Origin: Paraburkholderia ginsengiterrae
GTDB lineage: Bacteria; Pseudomonadota; Gammaproteobacteria; Burkholderiales; Burkholderiaceae
Direction: 5' to 3'
Length of the DNA: 64,000 nt
Assembly: GCF_001645125.1 (NCBI RefSeq)
Contig: NZ_LXKA01000232.1
Coordinates: forward strand, 37,137-101,136
How positions within the stretch are numbered: the first letter of the stretch is position 1; each line of letters begins with the position of its first letter. The notes below the pieces were generated by a model. The model was not told the origin of the DNA. It searched no databases and saw only the letters and a program-made list of their open reading frames with translations. This document shows, one piece after another, positions 9,200 through 17,857 of this stretch. A program made the translations under genes and the position numbers.

Positions 9200-9937
9200 A
9201 TGCAACGCAGCGATACGGTCCTGAAGCAGGTGATGGCTGACTTCGAACGCGAATCTCACGTGAAGCTCCAGCATCACCCTATTCATATGAGTTTCGACGA
9301 CGGCGCCTTGACCGTGGCAGGCGAGGTGCCGGACGTCGCATCGAAGAAGCGCCTTTTGCAACTGACCCGGTTGCACGGGGAGGGCAAACGTCTGGTCGAT
9401 CAGCTGCGTGTCGCCGTCAATCCGCCGGTCGGCGACGGCGAGTTGCGCACGCGTGTTTGCGAACGGCTGGCGCAGGCGGTGGAGTTCCGCAACTGCGTGA
9501 TCTGCGCGCGCGTCAAAGGTCAGCTCGAAGTCCTGCGCGGCACCATGGATCAGGCGGGCAATGACGGCAGCGGTGTGGTCGAAGTGACGGTCGACGATGG
9601 CGTGGTGACCTTGACGGGCCAGGTGATCAGCCTGTCGCACCGGCGCCTCGCGAGTGTGACCGCGTGGTGGGTCGGCGGCTGCGGTGACGTGGTGAATCTG
9701 CTGGAGTTGGCGCCCGCGGAAACGGACGGCGACGATGAGATCTCCGACGCCATGCAGCTCGTGCTCGAAACCGATCGGTTCGTGCGTGCCGAGCAGATCA
9801 CCATCAATGTGGAAAACCACCGGATTACGCTGGCGGGCTGGGTGGCGACCGAAGCCGAAAAGCGCCAGGCGGAGCAGGACGCCTGGTGTCTGGATGCCAT
9901 CGAGGGAGTGGTCAATCAGATCCGCGTGCGGGCCTGA
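9200..9937 (+). CDS. BON-domain protein (three BON-like repeats)
   Basis: The 245-residue protein holds three BON-like units, each an alpha-beta repeat with a GxVTLTGxV-type strand pair. The first runs around DTVLKQVMADFERES...GALTVAGEVPDVASKKRLLQL. The second has VEVTVDDGVVTLTGQVISLS. The third has ITINVENHRITLAGWVATEA followed by EGVVNQIRV. BON domains bind phospholipid membranes or other ligands and are common in osmotic-stress proteins such as OsmY. No signal peptide is visible with the start at 9200, which has AGGCGG upstream, so a cytoplasmic location is likelier than OsmY's periplasm. Confidence 0.85.
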   Translation: MQRSDTVLKQVMADFERESHVKLQHHPIHMSFDDGALTVAGEVPDVASKKRLLQLTRLHGEGKRLVDQLRVAVNPPVGDGELRTRVCERLAQAVEFRNCVICARVKGQLEVLRGTMDQAGNDGSGVVEVTVDDGVVTLTGQVISLSHRRLASVTAWWVGGCGDVVNLLELAPAETDGDDEISDAMQLVLETDRFVRAEQITINVENHRITLAGWVATEAEKRQAEQDAWCLDAIEGVVNQIRVRA

Positions 9938-9962
9938 TGGGCCTGATAGTGGCGCTTATGCC

Positions 9963-9980
9963 GGGCCCGGCAACGGGCCC
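9963..9980. terminator. short GC hairpin between convergent genes
   Basis: GGGCCC-GGCAAC-GGGCCC forms a 6-bp stem with a 6-base loop in the 67-base gap between the BON gene and the convergent patatin gene. There is no T-tract on either strand, so it is only a candidate bidirectional terminator. Confidence 0.4.
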
Positions 9981-10004
9981 AGCGACGACCCGCGATGGCG
10001 TGCG

Positions 10005-11171
10005 TTATTTCTCAGCGTCCGTGGAGGCCATCCGAAACACCGAGATACCCTCCATCGGGTCCAGGGTCTCGCGCCACGGTGCCCGCGCGAGCAGGCGGGT
10101 CGTGTCTTCATAGCCCGCGGCCCAGCGTTTCTCAATCCCCGCTGACGAAAAATCGATGTCCCGGTTCAGGTCGTCGTTATCGAATGCGGGCGCGTCGAGT
10201 TCCAGTACCTGCATGGTCGTGCCACAGCCCCAGCCGAGGAGCGCCTGCAGTTCCGGCGTCTTGCGCTGATCTTCCGGGATGTGCTGGCTGAGTTCGCGAA
10301 TCACGTGACGCAACCGGTGAATCTGCTTCTGCCGGTCGAGATGGCTTTCCGCGCGGCTCGAATACTGAATGTCGCGCTGGCGGCTCATGACCTGCAGGAT
10401 GGACTCGGGTTCGGGTCCGTTCGACGGCCACAACTGCACCGAAAAAATCACCGAGCTGCGGCGTGGGCGGTCGTCGAGCACGGCTTCCAGCGGCGTGTTC
10501 GAGTAGATGCCGCCGTCCCAGTACGATTCGCCTTCAAGACGCACCGAAGGAAAGCCAGGTGGAAACGCCGCGGATGCCATCACGTGCTCGACGTCCATGG
10601 GCGCATCGCGATTGGTGAAATAGCGCATTCGTCCGCTGCGGACATTGACGGTGCCCACCGTCAGCCGCGTTGCCTTGCTGTTCAGATAATCGAAATCGAC
10701 CAATGAAGACAAGGTTTCGCGCAACGGGTCGGTCGAATAGAACGCCGCGTTCTCCGAACCGACTCGCGTCTGAATCCCTGCCCATGACGACGGCCGGGGC
10801 GTGAAGAAAGACGGCACGCCTTGCGTGACGATCGCGAGGTCGCGCGACCAGTTGGCGAGCCCTGGCCACCACCCGCTCAATGCGTCAAAGCCATGCCGCG
10901 CCACGCCGTTCCAGAACTGCTTCAATCGCTCGATGCGGTGCTCGGGCAGATTGCCGGCTATGATCGCGCCGTTGATCGCGCCGATCGACGTGCCGATCAC
11001 CCAGTCGGGTTTGACCTTGCCGTCGTGCATGGCCTGATAGACGCCCGCCTGGTACGCGCCTAGGGCGCCGCCGCCCTGAAAGACAAGCACGACCTGTCCG
11101 GGAATGTCCGGCGCGCCCGCCGTTCGAGCGGACGTGTCAGCGTCGCGTTTGCCTTGCGTCTTGTTGCCCAT
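10005..11171 (-). CDS. patatin-like phospholipase (with DUF3734-type C-terminus)
   Basis: The 388-residue protein carries the complete patatin catalytic set. The oxyanion-hole glycine loop is FQGGGALGAYQAGVY, the nucleophile elbow is GTSIGAINGA (GxSxG) and the catalytic Asp lies in YWDGGIYSNTPLEAVLDD. The C-terminal part (MSRQRDIQYSSRAESHLDRQ and onward) fits the DUF3734 extension of bacterial patatins. Substrates are probably phospholipids or acyl-CoA esters; some homologues act in polyhydroxyalkanoate metabolism. The start at 11171 follows GGGAGA; an earlier in-frame ATG at 11243 lacks support. No signal peptide is seen, so it should be cytoplasmic or peripheral. Confidence 0.9.
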   Translation of the reverse strand: MGNKTQGKRDADTSARTAGAPDIPGQVVLVFQGGGALGAYQAGVYQAMHDGKVKPDWVIGTSIGAINGAIIAGNLPEHRIERLKQFWNGVARHGFDALSGWWPGLANWSRDLAIVTQGVPSFFTPRPSSWAGIQTRVGSENAAFYSTDPLRETLSSLVDFDYLNSKATRLTVGTVNVRSGRMRYFTNRDAPMDVEHVMASAAFPPGFPSVRLEGESYWDGGIYSNTPLEAVLDDRPRRSSVIFSVQLWPSNGPEPESILQVMSRQRDIQYSSRAESHLDRQKQIHRLRHVIRELSQHIPEDQRKTPELQALLGWGCGTTMQVLELDAPAFDNDDLNRDIDFSSAGIEKRWAAGYEDTTRLLARAPWRETLDPMEGISVFRMASTDAEK

Positions 11172-11312
11172 TGCAGGTCTCCCGGCTGAATGCCGCAGTG
11201 CCGGTGATTTTGCCACGTGTCGGGCCGGACCGGCGCGAGTCAAAGCGTGGACGAGCGCGCTTCTGCTGAATTGCGGCGAGACGGCCGCTGTGCCTGGCGG
11301 ACTTCATCCCGC

Positions 11313-12503
11313 TCAGACCATGGAGACAACGCTGTTGAGCAGCGTCTTCACGAGTACCGACTGGCGCGTCGCGCCGGTCTTAGCGAACACGCCGCGCAAG
11401 TGCGCGCGCGCGGTATTTTTGGTCATGCCGAGCGCGTCGGCGGCTTCGTCGAGCGTGAGGCCATCGACCAGCAGCAGCGCGACCTCGGTTTCGGTCGGCG
11501 TCAGGCGAAACAGTTTGCGCAGCATGGCGCGTGAGTTTTTCGGCGAGCCTGCGGGATCGCGAATAAAGACGGCGACGGCCGGCCGTCGCCGCTTGTCCTC
11601 GGCGCAATAGTTCAGCGGAATGGGACGGATCAGCACACTGAGCGGCATGTCGCCCGCCGGCCGCGACAAGGTGGTCGCCTCGACGCATGACGTAGCGGCG
11701 ATCAGGTGGTTGTTGATGCCCGACTGGATCGCCTTCTGGAATTTGCGGTTTTCCAGCGGACAGTGCGCGTGCAAGGCGTCCTGGCTGACATAGATGCCGT
11801 CGCGCTTCGCGAACAGGCGATCGGCCGCGCCATTGCTCTTCATGATCTTGCCGTGTTCGTCGAGGATCACGGAGCCCACCAGCATGCGATCGATCGTGCC
11901 CGCGTACAGCGTGCGCTCGGATTCGAGCACATCCAGTATGGAGTGCAGATCAACGGCGCGTTTCAGATGCGGCAGAACAATGGTGATCAATGCCTTGTCG
12001 GCCTCGTCATAGTCGCGGCCGCGATGGGCCCGGCTGACAAAGAACGCGCACTCCACGCCGTCGTCGGTATGGATGTTGGCCGCGAGGATGTAGCGCAGAT
12101 CGAGCGGCTTCAGGTATTGCAGATAGAAGTCGTGCTCACGCCAGGCGGCTTCGCCGAACAGTTCGTCCGCCGTGAGCACCTGACCCGCCGGGAGGCGGGT
12201 GAACGGACAGATCGCGTAGTAGTGTTCGCTGTACGAAGGCTCGCCCGGCAATAGCGTCCCGTACGAGGACGCATTGACGATCAGGCCGGGCCGCTCGCTT
12301 GCCGGATTGCGCAGCACCAGCGTGACAAAACTGGCGTCGAGCCGCTGCCGGATCCATTCCAGCAGGCTCGACCATGGCGTCGTCTCTGTCGGCCCCTGAT
12401 AGACGAGGCCGAGCAGCGCGCTCAGTTGCCGGGGGGCGAGCGCGGCGGCGTCGAAGCAATCGGAAGCGGTATTGCTGCAATCAGGCTGATGCTGCATCGA
12501 CAT
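11313..12503 (-). CDS. LuxR-type helix-turn-helix transcriptional regulator
   Basis: The 396-residue regulator has a C-terminal LuxR/FixJ-type DNA-binding domain: FRLTPTETEVALLLVDGLTL, then DEAADALGMTKNTARAHLRG and VFAKTGATRQSVLVK. The N-terminal 300 residues look like a GAF/PAS-type sensor and are not an acyl-homoserine-lactone domain. It is encoded beside the sulfate-activation genes on the same strand, but a strong terminator-like hairpin separates it from cysNC. I infer that it may read the repeated dyad found upstream of cysD and the sulfotransferase operon, whose centre near -43 is typical for LuxR-type activators. Direct proof is absent. Confidence 0.88.
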   Translation of the reverse strand: MSMQHQPDCSNTASDCFDAAALAPRQLSALLGLVYQGPTETTPWSSLLEWIRQRLDASFVTLVLRNPASERPGLIVNASSYGTLLPGEPSYSEHYYAICPFTRLPAGQVLTADELFGEAAWREHDFYLQYLKPLDLRYILAANIHTDDGVECAFFVSRAHRGRDYDEADKALITIVLPHLKRAVDLHSILDVLESERTLYAGTIDRMLVGSVILDEHGKIMKSNGAADRLFAKRDGIYVSQDALHAHCPLENRKFQKAIQSGINNHLIAATSCVEATTLSRPAGDMPLSVLIRPIPLNYCAEDKRRRPAVAVFIRDPAGSPKNSRAMLRKLFRLTPTETEVALLLVDGLTLDEAADALGMTKNTARAHLRGVFAKTGATRQSVLVKTLLNSVVSMV

Positions 12504-12529
12504 GTCCAGCGTCTCCCATGGAACATGGC

Positions 12530-12574
12530 CTCAGGTTCGTGTTGCTTGGTTCGCCTCAATCATACGAACCTGAG
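12530..12574. promoter_or_regulatory. perfect 11-bp inverted repeat upstream of the LuxR-type gene
   Basis: CTCAGGTTCGT (12530-12540) is repeated in perfect inversion as ACGAACCTGAG (12564-12574) with 23 bases between. It ends about 27 bases before the LuxR-type start codon. This position suits an operator for autoregulation or an mRNA hairpin in the leader. It is unlike the dyad at the cysD promoter. Confidence 0.55.
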
Positions 12575-12576
12575 TG

Positions 12577-12615
12577 CCGCCCGCGTCGTCCGTTTGATCT
12601 AGACGACGCGGGCGG
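12577..12615. terminator. 14-bp perfect stem-loop after cysNC
   Basis: CCGCCCGCGTCGTC at 12577-12590 pairs perfectly with GACGACGCGGGCGG at 12602-12615 around an 11-base loop. It begins 10 bases beyond the cysNC stop on the minus strand. The stem is extremely stable, but no T-tract follows, so it may work as a Rho-assisted terminator or 3' end stabiliser. It separates cysDNC from the LuxR-type gene. Confidence 0.72.
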
Positions 12616-12625
12616 GGTGGCCGTG

Positions 12626-14530
12626 CTAATCCGGCCGACCGCCGGCCAGCAGATGCGCGACGATGCGCCCGGCGGCCTGTTCCGGTGTGTCGGCCGTGGT
12701 GTCGATACGGATCTCCGGGTGTTGCGGCGGCTCATACGGCGAGTCGATGCCGGTGAAATTCCTCAGTTCGCCGCGCCGCGCTTTCTTGTACAGCCCCTTG
12801 GGGTCGCGCTGTTCGGCGACGTCGATGGGCGTGTCGACGAATATCTCGACGAACATGTCTGGGCCGGCCAGCGCGCGCGCCATGTTCCGTTCGGCGCGGA
12901 AGGGCGAGATAAAGGACACCAGCGTGATCAGACCGGCGTCGGCCATCAGACGCGCCACCTCGGCCACCCGACGGATATTCTCGACCCGGTCGGCCTCGGA
13001 GAAACCGAGGTCCTTGTTCAAACCGTGGCGCACGTTGTCGCCGTCGAGCAAGTAGGTGTGCTTGCCGAGCGCGTGCAGCTTCTTCTCGACCAGGTTGGCG
13101 ATGGTCGACTTGCCGGCGCCCGACAAGCCGGTGAACCACACAATGCGCGGCGTCTGATTCTTGAGCGCCGCATGGGCTTTGCAATCGACGTCGACGGCCT
13201 GCCAGTGCACGTTCTGCGAGCGCCGCAACGCGAAATGCAGCATGCCCGCGCCGACCGTATTGTTGGTCATCCGGTCGATGACGATAAAGCCGCCCGTATC
13301 GCGATTCTCCGTGTAGGGATCGAAGGCGATCGGCTGGTCGAGGCTGAGATTGCACACGCCGATCTCGTTGAGCTCGAGTGTGCGGGCCGCCATATGGTCG
13401 AGCGTGTTGACGTTGACCCGGTATTTCGGTTGCGCGCTCGTCGCGCCGACCAGCCGTGTGCCGATCTTCAGCAGATACGGACGGCCCGGCAGCATCGGTT
13501 CCTCGCTCATCCAGACGAGTGTCGCTTCAAACTGGTCGGCGACCGCCGGCGGCGCGTCGGCGCGCGCGATCACGTCGCCGCGGCTGATGTCGATTTCGTC
13601 TGCGAGGGTGAGCGTGACCGACTGGCCGCACGCTGCCGTATCGCATTCGCCCGCCGCGGTGATGATGGCCGTGATGCGGCTTTCCTTGCCGGACGGCAGC
13701 ACGCGGATGCGCTCGCCGCGGCGGATGTCGCCGGAGACGATGTTGCCCGCATAGCCGCGAAAGTTCAGGTTCGGCCGGTTGACCCACTGAACCGGCAGAC
13801 GGAATGGGGCGCTGCGTTGCGCGTCGTCTTCGATCGGCACGCTCTCCAGATACGTCATCAACGCGGGCCCGCGATACCACGGTGTGTTGGCGCTGGGTTC
13901 CGTGACGTTGTCGCCGCGCAGCGCGGACATGGCGATGCAGGTGATGTGCGCGAGGCCGATCTGGGCGGCGAACTCCCGATACTCCGCCTCGATCCTGTCG
14001 AACACCTCCTGCGCGTAGCCGACCATATCCAGCTTGTTGATCGCCACCACCACGCGCCGGATGCCGATCAGCGACACCAGGTAGCTATGACGGCGCGTCT
14101 GCGTCAGCACGCCCTTGCGTGCATCGATCAGGATGATCGCGACGTCGGCGGTGGAGGCGCCGGTCACCATATTGCGCGTGTACTGCTCGTGCCCCGGCGT
14201 ATCGGCGACGATGAACTTGCGCTTATCCGTCGAGAAGAAGCGGTAGGCGACGTCGATGGTGATGCCCTGTTCGCGCTCGGCGGCGAGGCCATCGACGAGC
14301 AGCGCGAAGTCGAGCTCGCCGCCTTGCGTGCCGGCTCTCTTCGAATCCGCTTCGAGCTGGCTCAACTGGTCTTCGAACAGCATCTTCGACTCGTACAACA
14401 GCCGGCCGATCAGCGTGCTCTTGCCGTCGTCGACGCTGCCGCAGGTGATGAAACGCAGCAGTCCTTTGGTTTGATGCACCGACAGATATTGCTCGATGTC
14501 GTCGGCAATCAGCGTGGAGACGTGTGCCAT
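12626..14530 (-). CDS. cysNC: bifunctional sulfate adenylyltransferase subunit 1 / adenylylsulfate kinase
   Basis: The 634-residue fusion makes PAPS in two steps. The N-terminal GTPase (CysN) has the P-loop [18 protein letters not shown], the switch motif [12 protein letters not shown] and NKLDMV; it drives APS formation by CysD. The C-terminal APS kinase (CysC) starts near residue 455 with its own P-loop [17 protein letters not shown] and [18 protein letters not shown]. This CysN-CysC fusion has the NodQ architecture, which suits dedicated PAPS supply for sulfotransferases. The start overlaps the cysD stop by one base (TGATG), so translation is coupled. Confidence 0.96.
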   Translation of the reverse strand: MAHVSTLIADDIEQYLSVHQTKGLLRFITCGSVDDGKSTLIGRLLYESKMLFEDQLSQLEADSKRAGTQGGELDFALLVDGLAAEREQGITIDVAYRFFSTDKRKFIVADTPGHEQYTRNMVTGASTADVAIILIDARKGVLTQTRRHSYLVSLIGIRRVVVAINKLDMVGYAQEVFDRIEAEYREFAAQIGLAHITCIAMSALRGDNVTEPSANTPWYRGPALMTYLESVPIEDDAQRSAPFRLPVQWVNRPNLNFRGYAGNIVSGDIRRGERIRVLPSGKESRITAIITAAGECDTAACGQSVTLTLADEIDISRGDVIARADAPPAVADQFEATLVWMSEEPMLPGRPYLLKIGTRLVGATSAQPKYRVNVNTLDHMAARTLELNEIGVCNLSLDQPIAFDPYTENRDTGGFIVIDRMTNNTVGAGMLHFALRRSQNVHWQAVDVDCKAHAALKNQTPRIVWFTGLSGAGKSTIANLVEKKLHALGKHTYLLDGDNVRHGLNKDLGFSEADRVENIRRVAEVARLMADAGLITLVSFISPFRAERNMARALAGPDMFVEIFVDTPIDVAEQRDPKGLYKKARRGELRNFTGIDSPYEPPQHPEIRIDTTADTPEQAAGRIVAHLLAGGRPD

Positions 14531-15426
14531 CAGAAGTAGCCCTCCTGTTTTTTCTTTTCCATCGAACCGGCCGAATCGCTGTCGATCAGCCGTCCTTGAC
14601 GTTCCGAGGTTTTCGCCAGCAGCATTTCCTGAATGATGCCGGTCAGCGTATCGGCTTCGCTCTCGATCGCGCCGGTGAGCGGATAGCAGCCCAGCGTGCG
14701 AAAGCGCACTTTCTTCATCTGCGGCACCTCATTTTTTCGCAGCGGCATGCGTTCGTCGTCGACCATGATGAGCGTGCCGTCACGTTCCACGACCGGGCGC
14801 TCCCTTGCGAAATAGAGCGGCACGATCGGAATCTGATTCAGGTAGATGTATTGCCAGATGTCCAGCTCGGTCCAGTTCGAAATCGGAAACACGCGGATGC
14901 TTTCGCCCTTGCGTTTGCGCGCGTTATACAGGCGCCAGAGTTCGGGGCGCTGCATCTTCGGGTCCCAGCGGTGCTGTTCGGAACGGATCGAAAAAATGCG
15001 TTCCTTGGCGCGCGATTTTTCTTCGTCGCGGCGTGCGCCGCCGAATGCCGCGTCGAATCCGTAGTGGTCGAGCGCCTGTTTCAGCCCCTGCGTTTTCCAG
15101 ATGTCCGTATGAACCGCGGAACCGTGGGTGAACGGATTGACGTTCTTTTCGATGCCTTCGGGATTGACGTGTACCCGCAAATCAAGGCCGAGCCGTTCGA
15201 CGGTCTGGTCGCGGAACGCGATCATCTCGCGGAATTTCCACGTCGTATCGACGTGCAGCAGCGTAAAAGGCGGCTTGGCCGGATAAAAGGCCTTGAGCGC
15301 GAGGTGCAGCATGACCGAACTGTCTTTGCCGATCGAGTACAGCATGACCGGGTTTTCGCATTCGGCCACCACCTCGCGCATGATGTGGATGCTCTCCGCC
15401 TCCAGCCGCTCCAAGTGAGTCAACAT
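14530..15426 (-). CDS. cysD: sulfate adenylyltransferase subunit 2
   Basis: The 298-residue PP-loop ATP pyrophosphatase carries the catalytic P-loop [20 protein letters not shown] and the family segments [14 protein letters not shown] and [17 protein letters not shown]. With CysN it adenylates sulfate to APS. It is the first gene of a two-gene operon with cysNC, and AAGGAG precedes the start. Upstream lies a dyad operator also found at the sulfotransferase operon. The pair corresponds to NodP/NodQ in organisation. No cysH, cysI or cysG gene is nearby, so this copy is probably not the assimilatory one. Confidence 0.96.
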   Translation of the reverse strand: MLTHLERLEAESIHIMREVVAECENPVMLYSIGKDSSVMLHLALKAFYPAKPPFTLLHVDTTWKFREMIAFRDQTVERLGLDLRVHVNPEGIEKNVNPFTHGSAVHTDIWKTQGLKQALDHYGFDAAFGGARRDEEKSRAKERIFSIRSEQHRWDPKMQRPELWRLYNARKRKGESIRVFPISNWTELDIWQYIYLNQIPIVPLYFARERPVVERDGTLIMVDDERMPLRKNEVPQMKKVRFRTLGCYPLTGAIESEADTLTGIIQEMLLAKTSERQGRLIDSDSAGSMEKKKQEGYF

Positions 15427-15489
15427 CGTGAGTCTCCTTTGTCGTTTGCAGGACCCCGTGACGAAGAGCCAGGGCCGCGCATGAAGGAG

Positions 15490-15534
15490 ACAGTACCGGT
15501 CGGGCGGGTGTCGGTTCTTCGTCCGACCGGACTA
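15490..15534 (-). promoter_or_regulatory. cysD promoter with shared dyad operator
   Basis: Read on the minus strand, TAGTCCGGTCGGACGAAGA (15534 down to 15516) is identical over 19 bases to an element in front of the DUF1214-sulfotransferase operon. Its core is the dyad GTCC-N4-GGAC. Exactly 20 bases later lies the -10-like hexamer TACTGT (15495-15490), which puts the dyad centre near -43. A related half, CCGGTCGG, recurs at the downstream edge. The position fits a class II activator site that overlaps the -35 region. Confidence 0.75.
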
Positions 15535-15629
15535 AAAAAGACAAGGGGACGGCGTGATCTGCGATGGGTGAGCACGTTTTACGGGGGCGGGAGGCGATCA
15601 GGCAACGGCCGGTTCCGCGGCAAGCGCGG

Positions 15630-15848
15630 AAAGGTCAGGCCATCGTGGGCCACCGCCGCGTAAGCAGACTTGGTCATGGCGACACCGGCCGCGACGTTGC
15701 GGTGATACTTGACGAGCGCAATTGTGAGCCGGCCGGCGGGCGTCCTGTCTTCGTTGGCGCCGGACTTGATGAAGCGGTTGCGCAGCGCGAGTGGGTCGAT
15801 TTTTACGGGAGAGAACTGCGAGGCCGCCTCGGGATAGGCGTGTTGCAT
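15630..15848 (-). pseudogene. N-terminal remnant of an NADH:flavin oxidoreductase (old yellow enzyme family)
   Basis: On the minus strand this stretch reads QFSPVKIDPLALRNRFIKSG, then ANEDRTPAGRLTIALVKYHR and VAAGVAMTKSAYAAVAHDG. These are the first 60 or so residues of the old yellow enzyme TIM barrel, including the FMN-binding LRNRFIKSG strand. Homology stops after LTFPRL, and the remaining roughly 300 residues of the usual enzyme are absent. A glycine-loss variant (AAGVAM in place of the usual AAGGVAM) also suggests decay. It lies in a gene-poor stretch upstream of cysD next to the broken vgrG, so this is probably an old insertion or deletion site. Confidence 0.7.
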
Positions 15849-16080
15849 GCGTGGCTGCACTCGCCGTCGCCATCGGCTGCCTTCGCGCTTCTTCCCATGA
15901 CAACGCGTCGCTGGTTGAGCAGCTACGAACCGTTGCACGCGAAGCCGCGTCGAACCTCCAGTTCGAACTGGGCCAGTTACGGGGACTGTGCGATGTGTCG
16001 ATATCCGATCTGAAATTGCGTCAACCCCTCCAAGCCATCGACCTGTGTGCGGTCGGGCCGTCCATATTCACGAGGCATTA

Positions 16081-16234
16081 ACCCTGACTTTGGTATTCCA
16101 ATAAAACTTCGTAATGCTAAGTTAACGTGCTTGACAAAAATTGACCGAATTTTCGGTTCAATCCTATTTGATTCGACCCCAAAGTTCGCTACCGTTCTGC
16201 TGGGCTATTCAGTGAACGTCTAGCAGGAGGGGGC
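16081..16234 (+). promoter_or_regulatory. AT-rich leader with inverted repeat upstream of truncated vgrG
   Basis: This stretch is clearly more AT-rich than its surroundings. It contains TTGACA (16131), then a nearly perfect inverted repeat, TTGACCGAA-TT-TTCGGTTCAA (16141-16161), whose inner ACCGAA/TTCGGT arms match exactly. No convincing -10 is spaced correctly from either TTGAC box. A strong AGGAGG ribosome site at 16225 precedes the TTG start. The composition suggests that the vgrG leader came with the secretion gene. Confidence 0.45.
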
Positions 16235-16885
16235 TTGAGTCAGAAAAAAGATCTTACGCACCGGCACTACCATCTCGACATGCCACAGGCCAGCAGTGCC
16301 GAGCTGGCCGACATTTTTGCATTCGAGGGAGAACGGGCCATCGGGGAACCCGGTCGGTATGCGATCCGGTTCACGCATCCGCAACCGGACCTGTCACGCA
16401 CCGACTACCTGAACAAGCCTGCTGCGTTTGTGATCCAGCCCCCGTTCAATCCGCTCACGACGCTCAAGCCCGAAGCGGAACGGCGTGTGCAGGGGGTCAT
16501 CACAAGCTTCAGCCAGCGCGGCAGCAGTCGCGACGAAACGACCTATGAGGTGGTGCTGGAGTCGCGCCTGGCGCTATTGCGCAATACGCCCAAGTGCCGG
16601 TTCTTCCTTGACAAGAGTTTCCCGGAAATCATCGAGCAGATCCTGCGCGAACACGGTTTCGACAGGATCCACGGCAGCTTCGAGTTCAACCTGTACCGCA
16701 CCTATCGCAAGCGCGGTTTCGTGATGCAATGGGGCGAAGACGACCTGACCTTCATCACGCGACTGTGCCGCCGCTCCGGTATCTGGTTTGTTTGCGAGGA
16801 GGGCACCAGCGCGACGAGATCAGGAGAGAAGCATGGCGCTACTTGTCGCGGACCCTCTGGCGTATCTACCGCTGGCTGCTGCTGA
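16235..16885 (+). pseudogene. truncated type VI secretion VgrG (N-terminal fragment)
   Basis: The frame starts with TTG after AGGAGG and encodes about 190 residues of a VgrG/Rhs spike protein. Visible blocks include SRTDYLNKPAAFVIQPPFNP, VQGVITSFSQRGSSRDETTY and LVLESRLALLRNT-like DUF2345-preceding strands, then FVMQWGEDDLTFITRLCRRS and GIWFVCEEG. Full VgrG proteins run to 600-900 residues and include a gp5-like beta-helix, which is missing here. After EEG the frame continues for 25 unrelated residues and stops. Just past the break another frame encodes a membrane protein, so an internal deletion has probably joined vgrG to its downstream neighbour. Confidence 0.85.
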
Positions 16886-17250
16886 GCATGTTGTCTCCGG
16901 CGATCATGATCGCAATGGGGATGACTTTCGACGGGGAGCCCGGCAGTAAGGCTGTCGTCTGGATAGGGGGCGTCTTGCTGGCGTTCGTACCTTGCTGGGG
17001 CATCTGGATTTTCGTTCCAATCTGGCGTGACCATGTTGCCCAGCGACTGTATTTCGAGGACATCGCGGACGGCACCTGCCCGGATCGGGGCTGGCAGATT
17101 TCACGCGCGAACGGGTTGAAGTGGTACAGGAAACAGGGTTCGCCCTTGTGGATCAGTTCGAGGCGGGAACGCCCGTGGGCGCACCCTGCCGATGCGATTG
17201 CGCGCATGGAAGGCCGGGATCCACCGCCCCGGCAACGGACGAAGTGGTAG
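16843..17250 (+). CDS. small two-TM membrane protein, remnant of a vgrG-linked gene
   Basis: This frame encodes about 135 residues. It begins with LSRTLWRIYRWLLLSMLSPA and a first hydrophobic helix, then a loop GMTFDGEPGSKAVVW, a second helix IGGVLLAFVPCWGIWIFVPI and a soluble tail with YFEDIADGTCPDRGWQIS. The open frame extends upstream over the vgrG break (to 16729) without a clear start. TTG 16843 and ATG 16888 are both possible. A role as a secretion-linked immunity or accessory membrane protein is only inference from position. The protein is not recognised. Confidence 0.45.
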   Translation: MSRTLWRIYRWLLLSMLSPAIMIAMGMTFDGEPGSKAVVWIGGVLLAFVPCWGIWIFVPIWRDHVAQRLYFEDIADGTCPDRGWQISRANGLKWYRKQGSPLWISSRRERPWAHPADAIARMEGRDPPPRQRTKW

Positions 17251-17261
17251 GAGTGGCAGGC

Positions 17262-17747
17262 CTAACCCGCCTGCATCGCCCCTGCTGCGTGAAAAAGCGA
17301 CTCAGCCCGCACCTTCAAACTGCGCGCAACCGCATCGAAGCCCTGGCGCACCCATTCCCCATGCGTTGCCATCACGACAGGCGCCGTCGGCCCCAGGAAG
17401 AGGTCGGTCGAGTAATACGTGCAACTCGCCTCACCGGTGGCCTCGATCACCTGATCGCGGCGCGCCGCATCTGGATTGCCTGCTGAAGGCGTCATTTCCC
17501 AAGACAACAGCGCCGGGCGGTCGAACGCGGCCAGATGCTCGACCACATGAATCAGTTCGCCCGGCACCGCGGGATTCGGCAGGTAAAGGTTCACCGGGTC
17601 GCCCAGCTTGAGCGTGGATTCGACCTTGACCGTATAGGGATTCCATTGCGGATAGGCGGCAAGATCGGTCAACACGTCCCATACGAGCGACGCGGGAGCG
17701 TTGATCTCGACCTTGATCGAGGTAACCAGGTATTGCTCTGCGGACAT
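17262..17747 (-). CDS. SRPBCC-family (polyketide cyclase/START-like) protein
   Basis: The 161-residue protein has the SRPBCC opening IKVEINAPASLVWDVLTDLA, then YPQWNPYTVKVESTLKLGDP and the strand LIHVVEHLAAFDRPALLSWE. The fold forms a deep hydrophobic ligand pocket for lipids or polycyclic compounds. Start 17747 follows GGAGG. It is divergent from the DUF1214-sulfotransferase operon, and its promoter carries a copy of the same operator. It may therefore bind or process the hydrophobic acceptor of the pathway. No catalytic residue is evident. Confidence 0.85.
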   Translation of the reverse strand: MSAEQYLVTSIKVEINAPASLVWDVLTDLAAYPQWNPYTVKVESTLKLGDPVNLYLPNPAVPGELIHVVEHLAAFDRPALLSWEMTPSAGNPDAARRDQVIEATGEASCTYYSTDLFLGPTAPVVMATHGEWVRQGFDAVARSLKVRAESLFHAAGAMQAG

Positions 17748-17793
17748 GCAAGCCTCCATGGCAAGTGATGGTCGCGCGTCATAGCGCGCGGCC

Positions 17794-17838
17794 ATCATGT
17801 CAGGGACGCACTGTCACGTTCCTCGTCCGGATGGACTA
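17794..17838 (-). promoter_or_regulatory. SRPBCC-gene promoter with shared dyad operator
   Basis: On the minus strand TAGTCCATCCGGACGAGGA (17838 down to 17820) matches the cysD operator at 15 of 19 positions and keeps the GTCC-N4-GGAC dyad. Exactly 20 bases later comes CATGAT (17799-17794), a 4/6 match to the -10 consensus. The geometry equals that of the other two promoters. Confidence 0.7.
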
Positions 17839-17857
17839 AAAACGGGTAAACCCAGGC

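Noticed and set aside
12374-14539. 721-codon open frame on the plus strand
   Set aside because: It is antisense to cysNC and follows its high-GC codon pattern; the translation has no domain motifs, whereas the minus strand gives a perfect CysN-CysC fusion.
16833-16949. 38-codon frame with AGGAGA and ATG inside the vgrG scar
   Set aside because: The ribosome site is good, but the product is very short and the overlapping frame gives a more convincing two-TM membrane protein. Not enough support to call it a gene.
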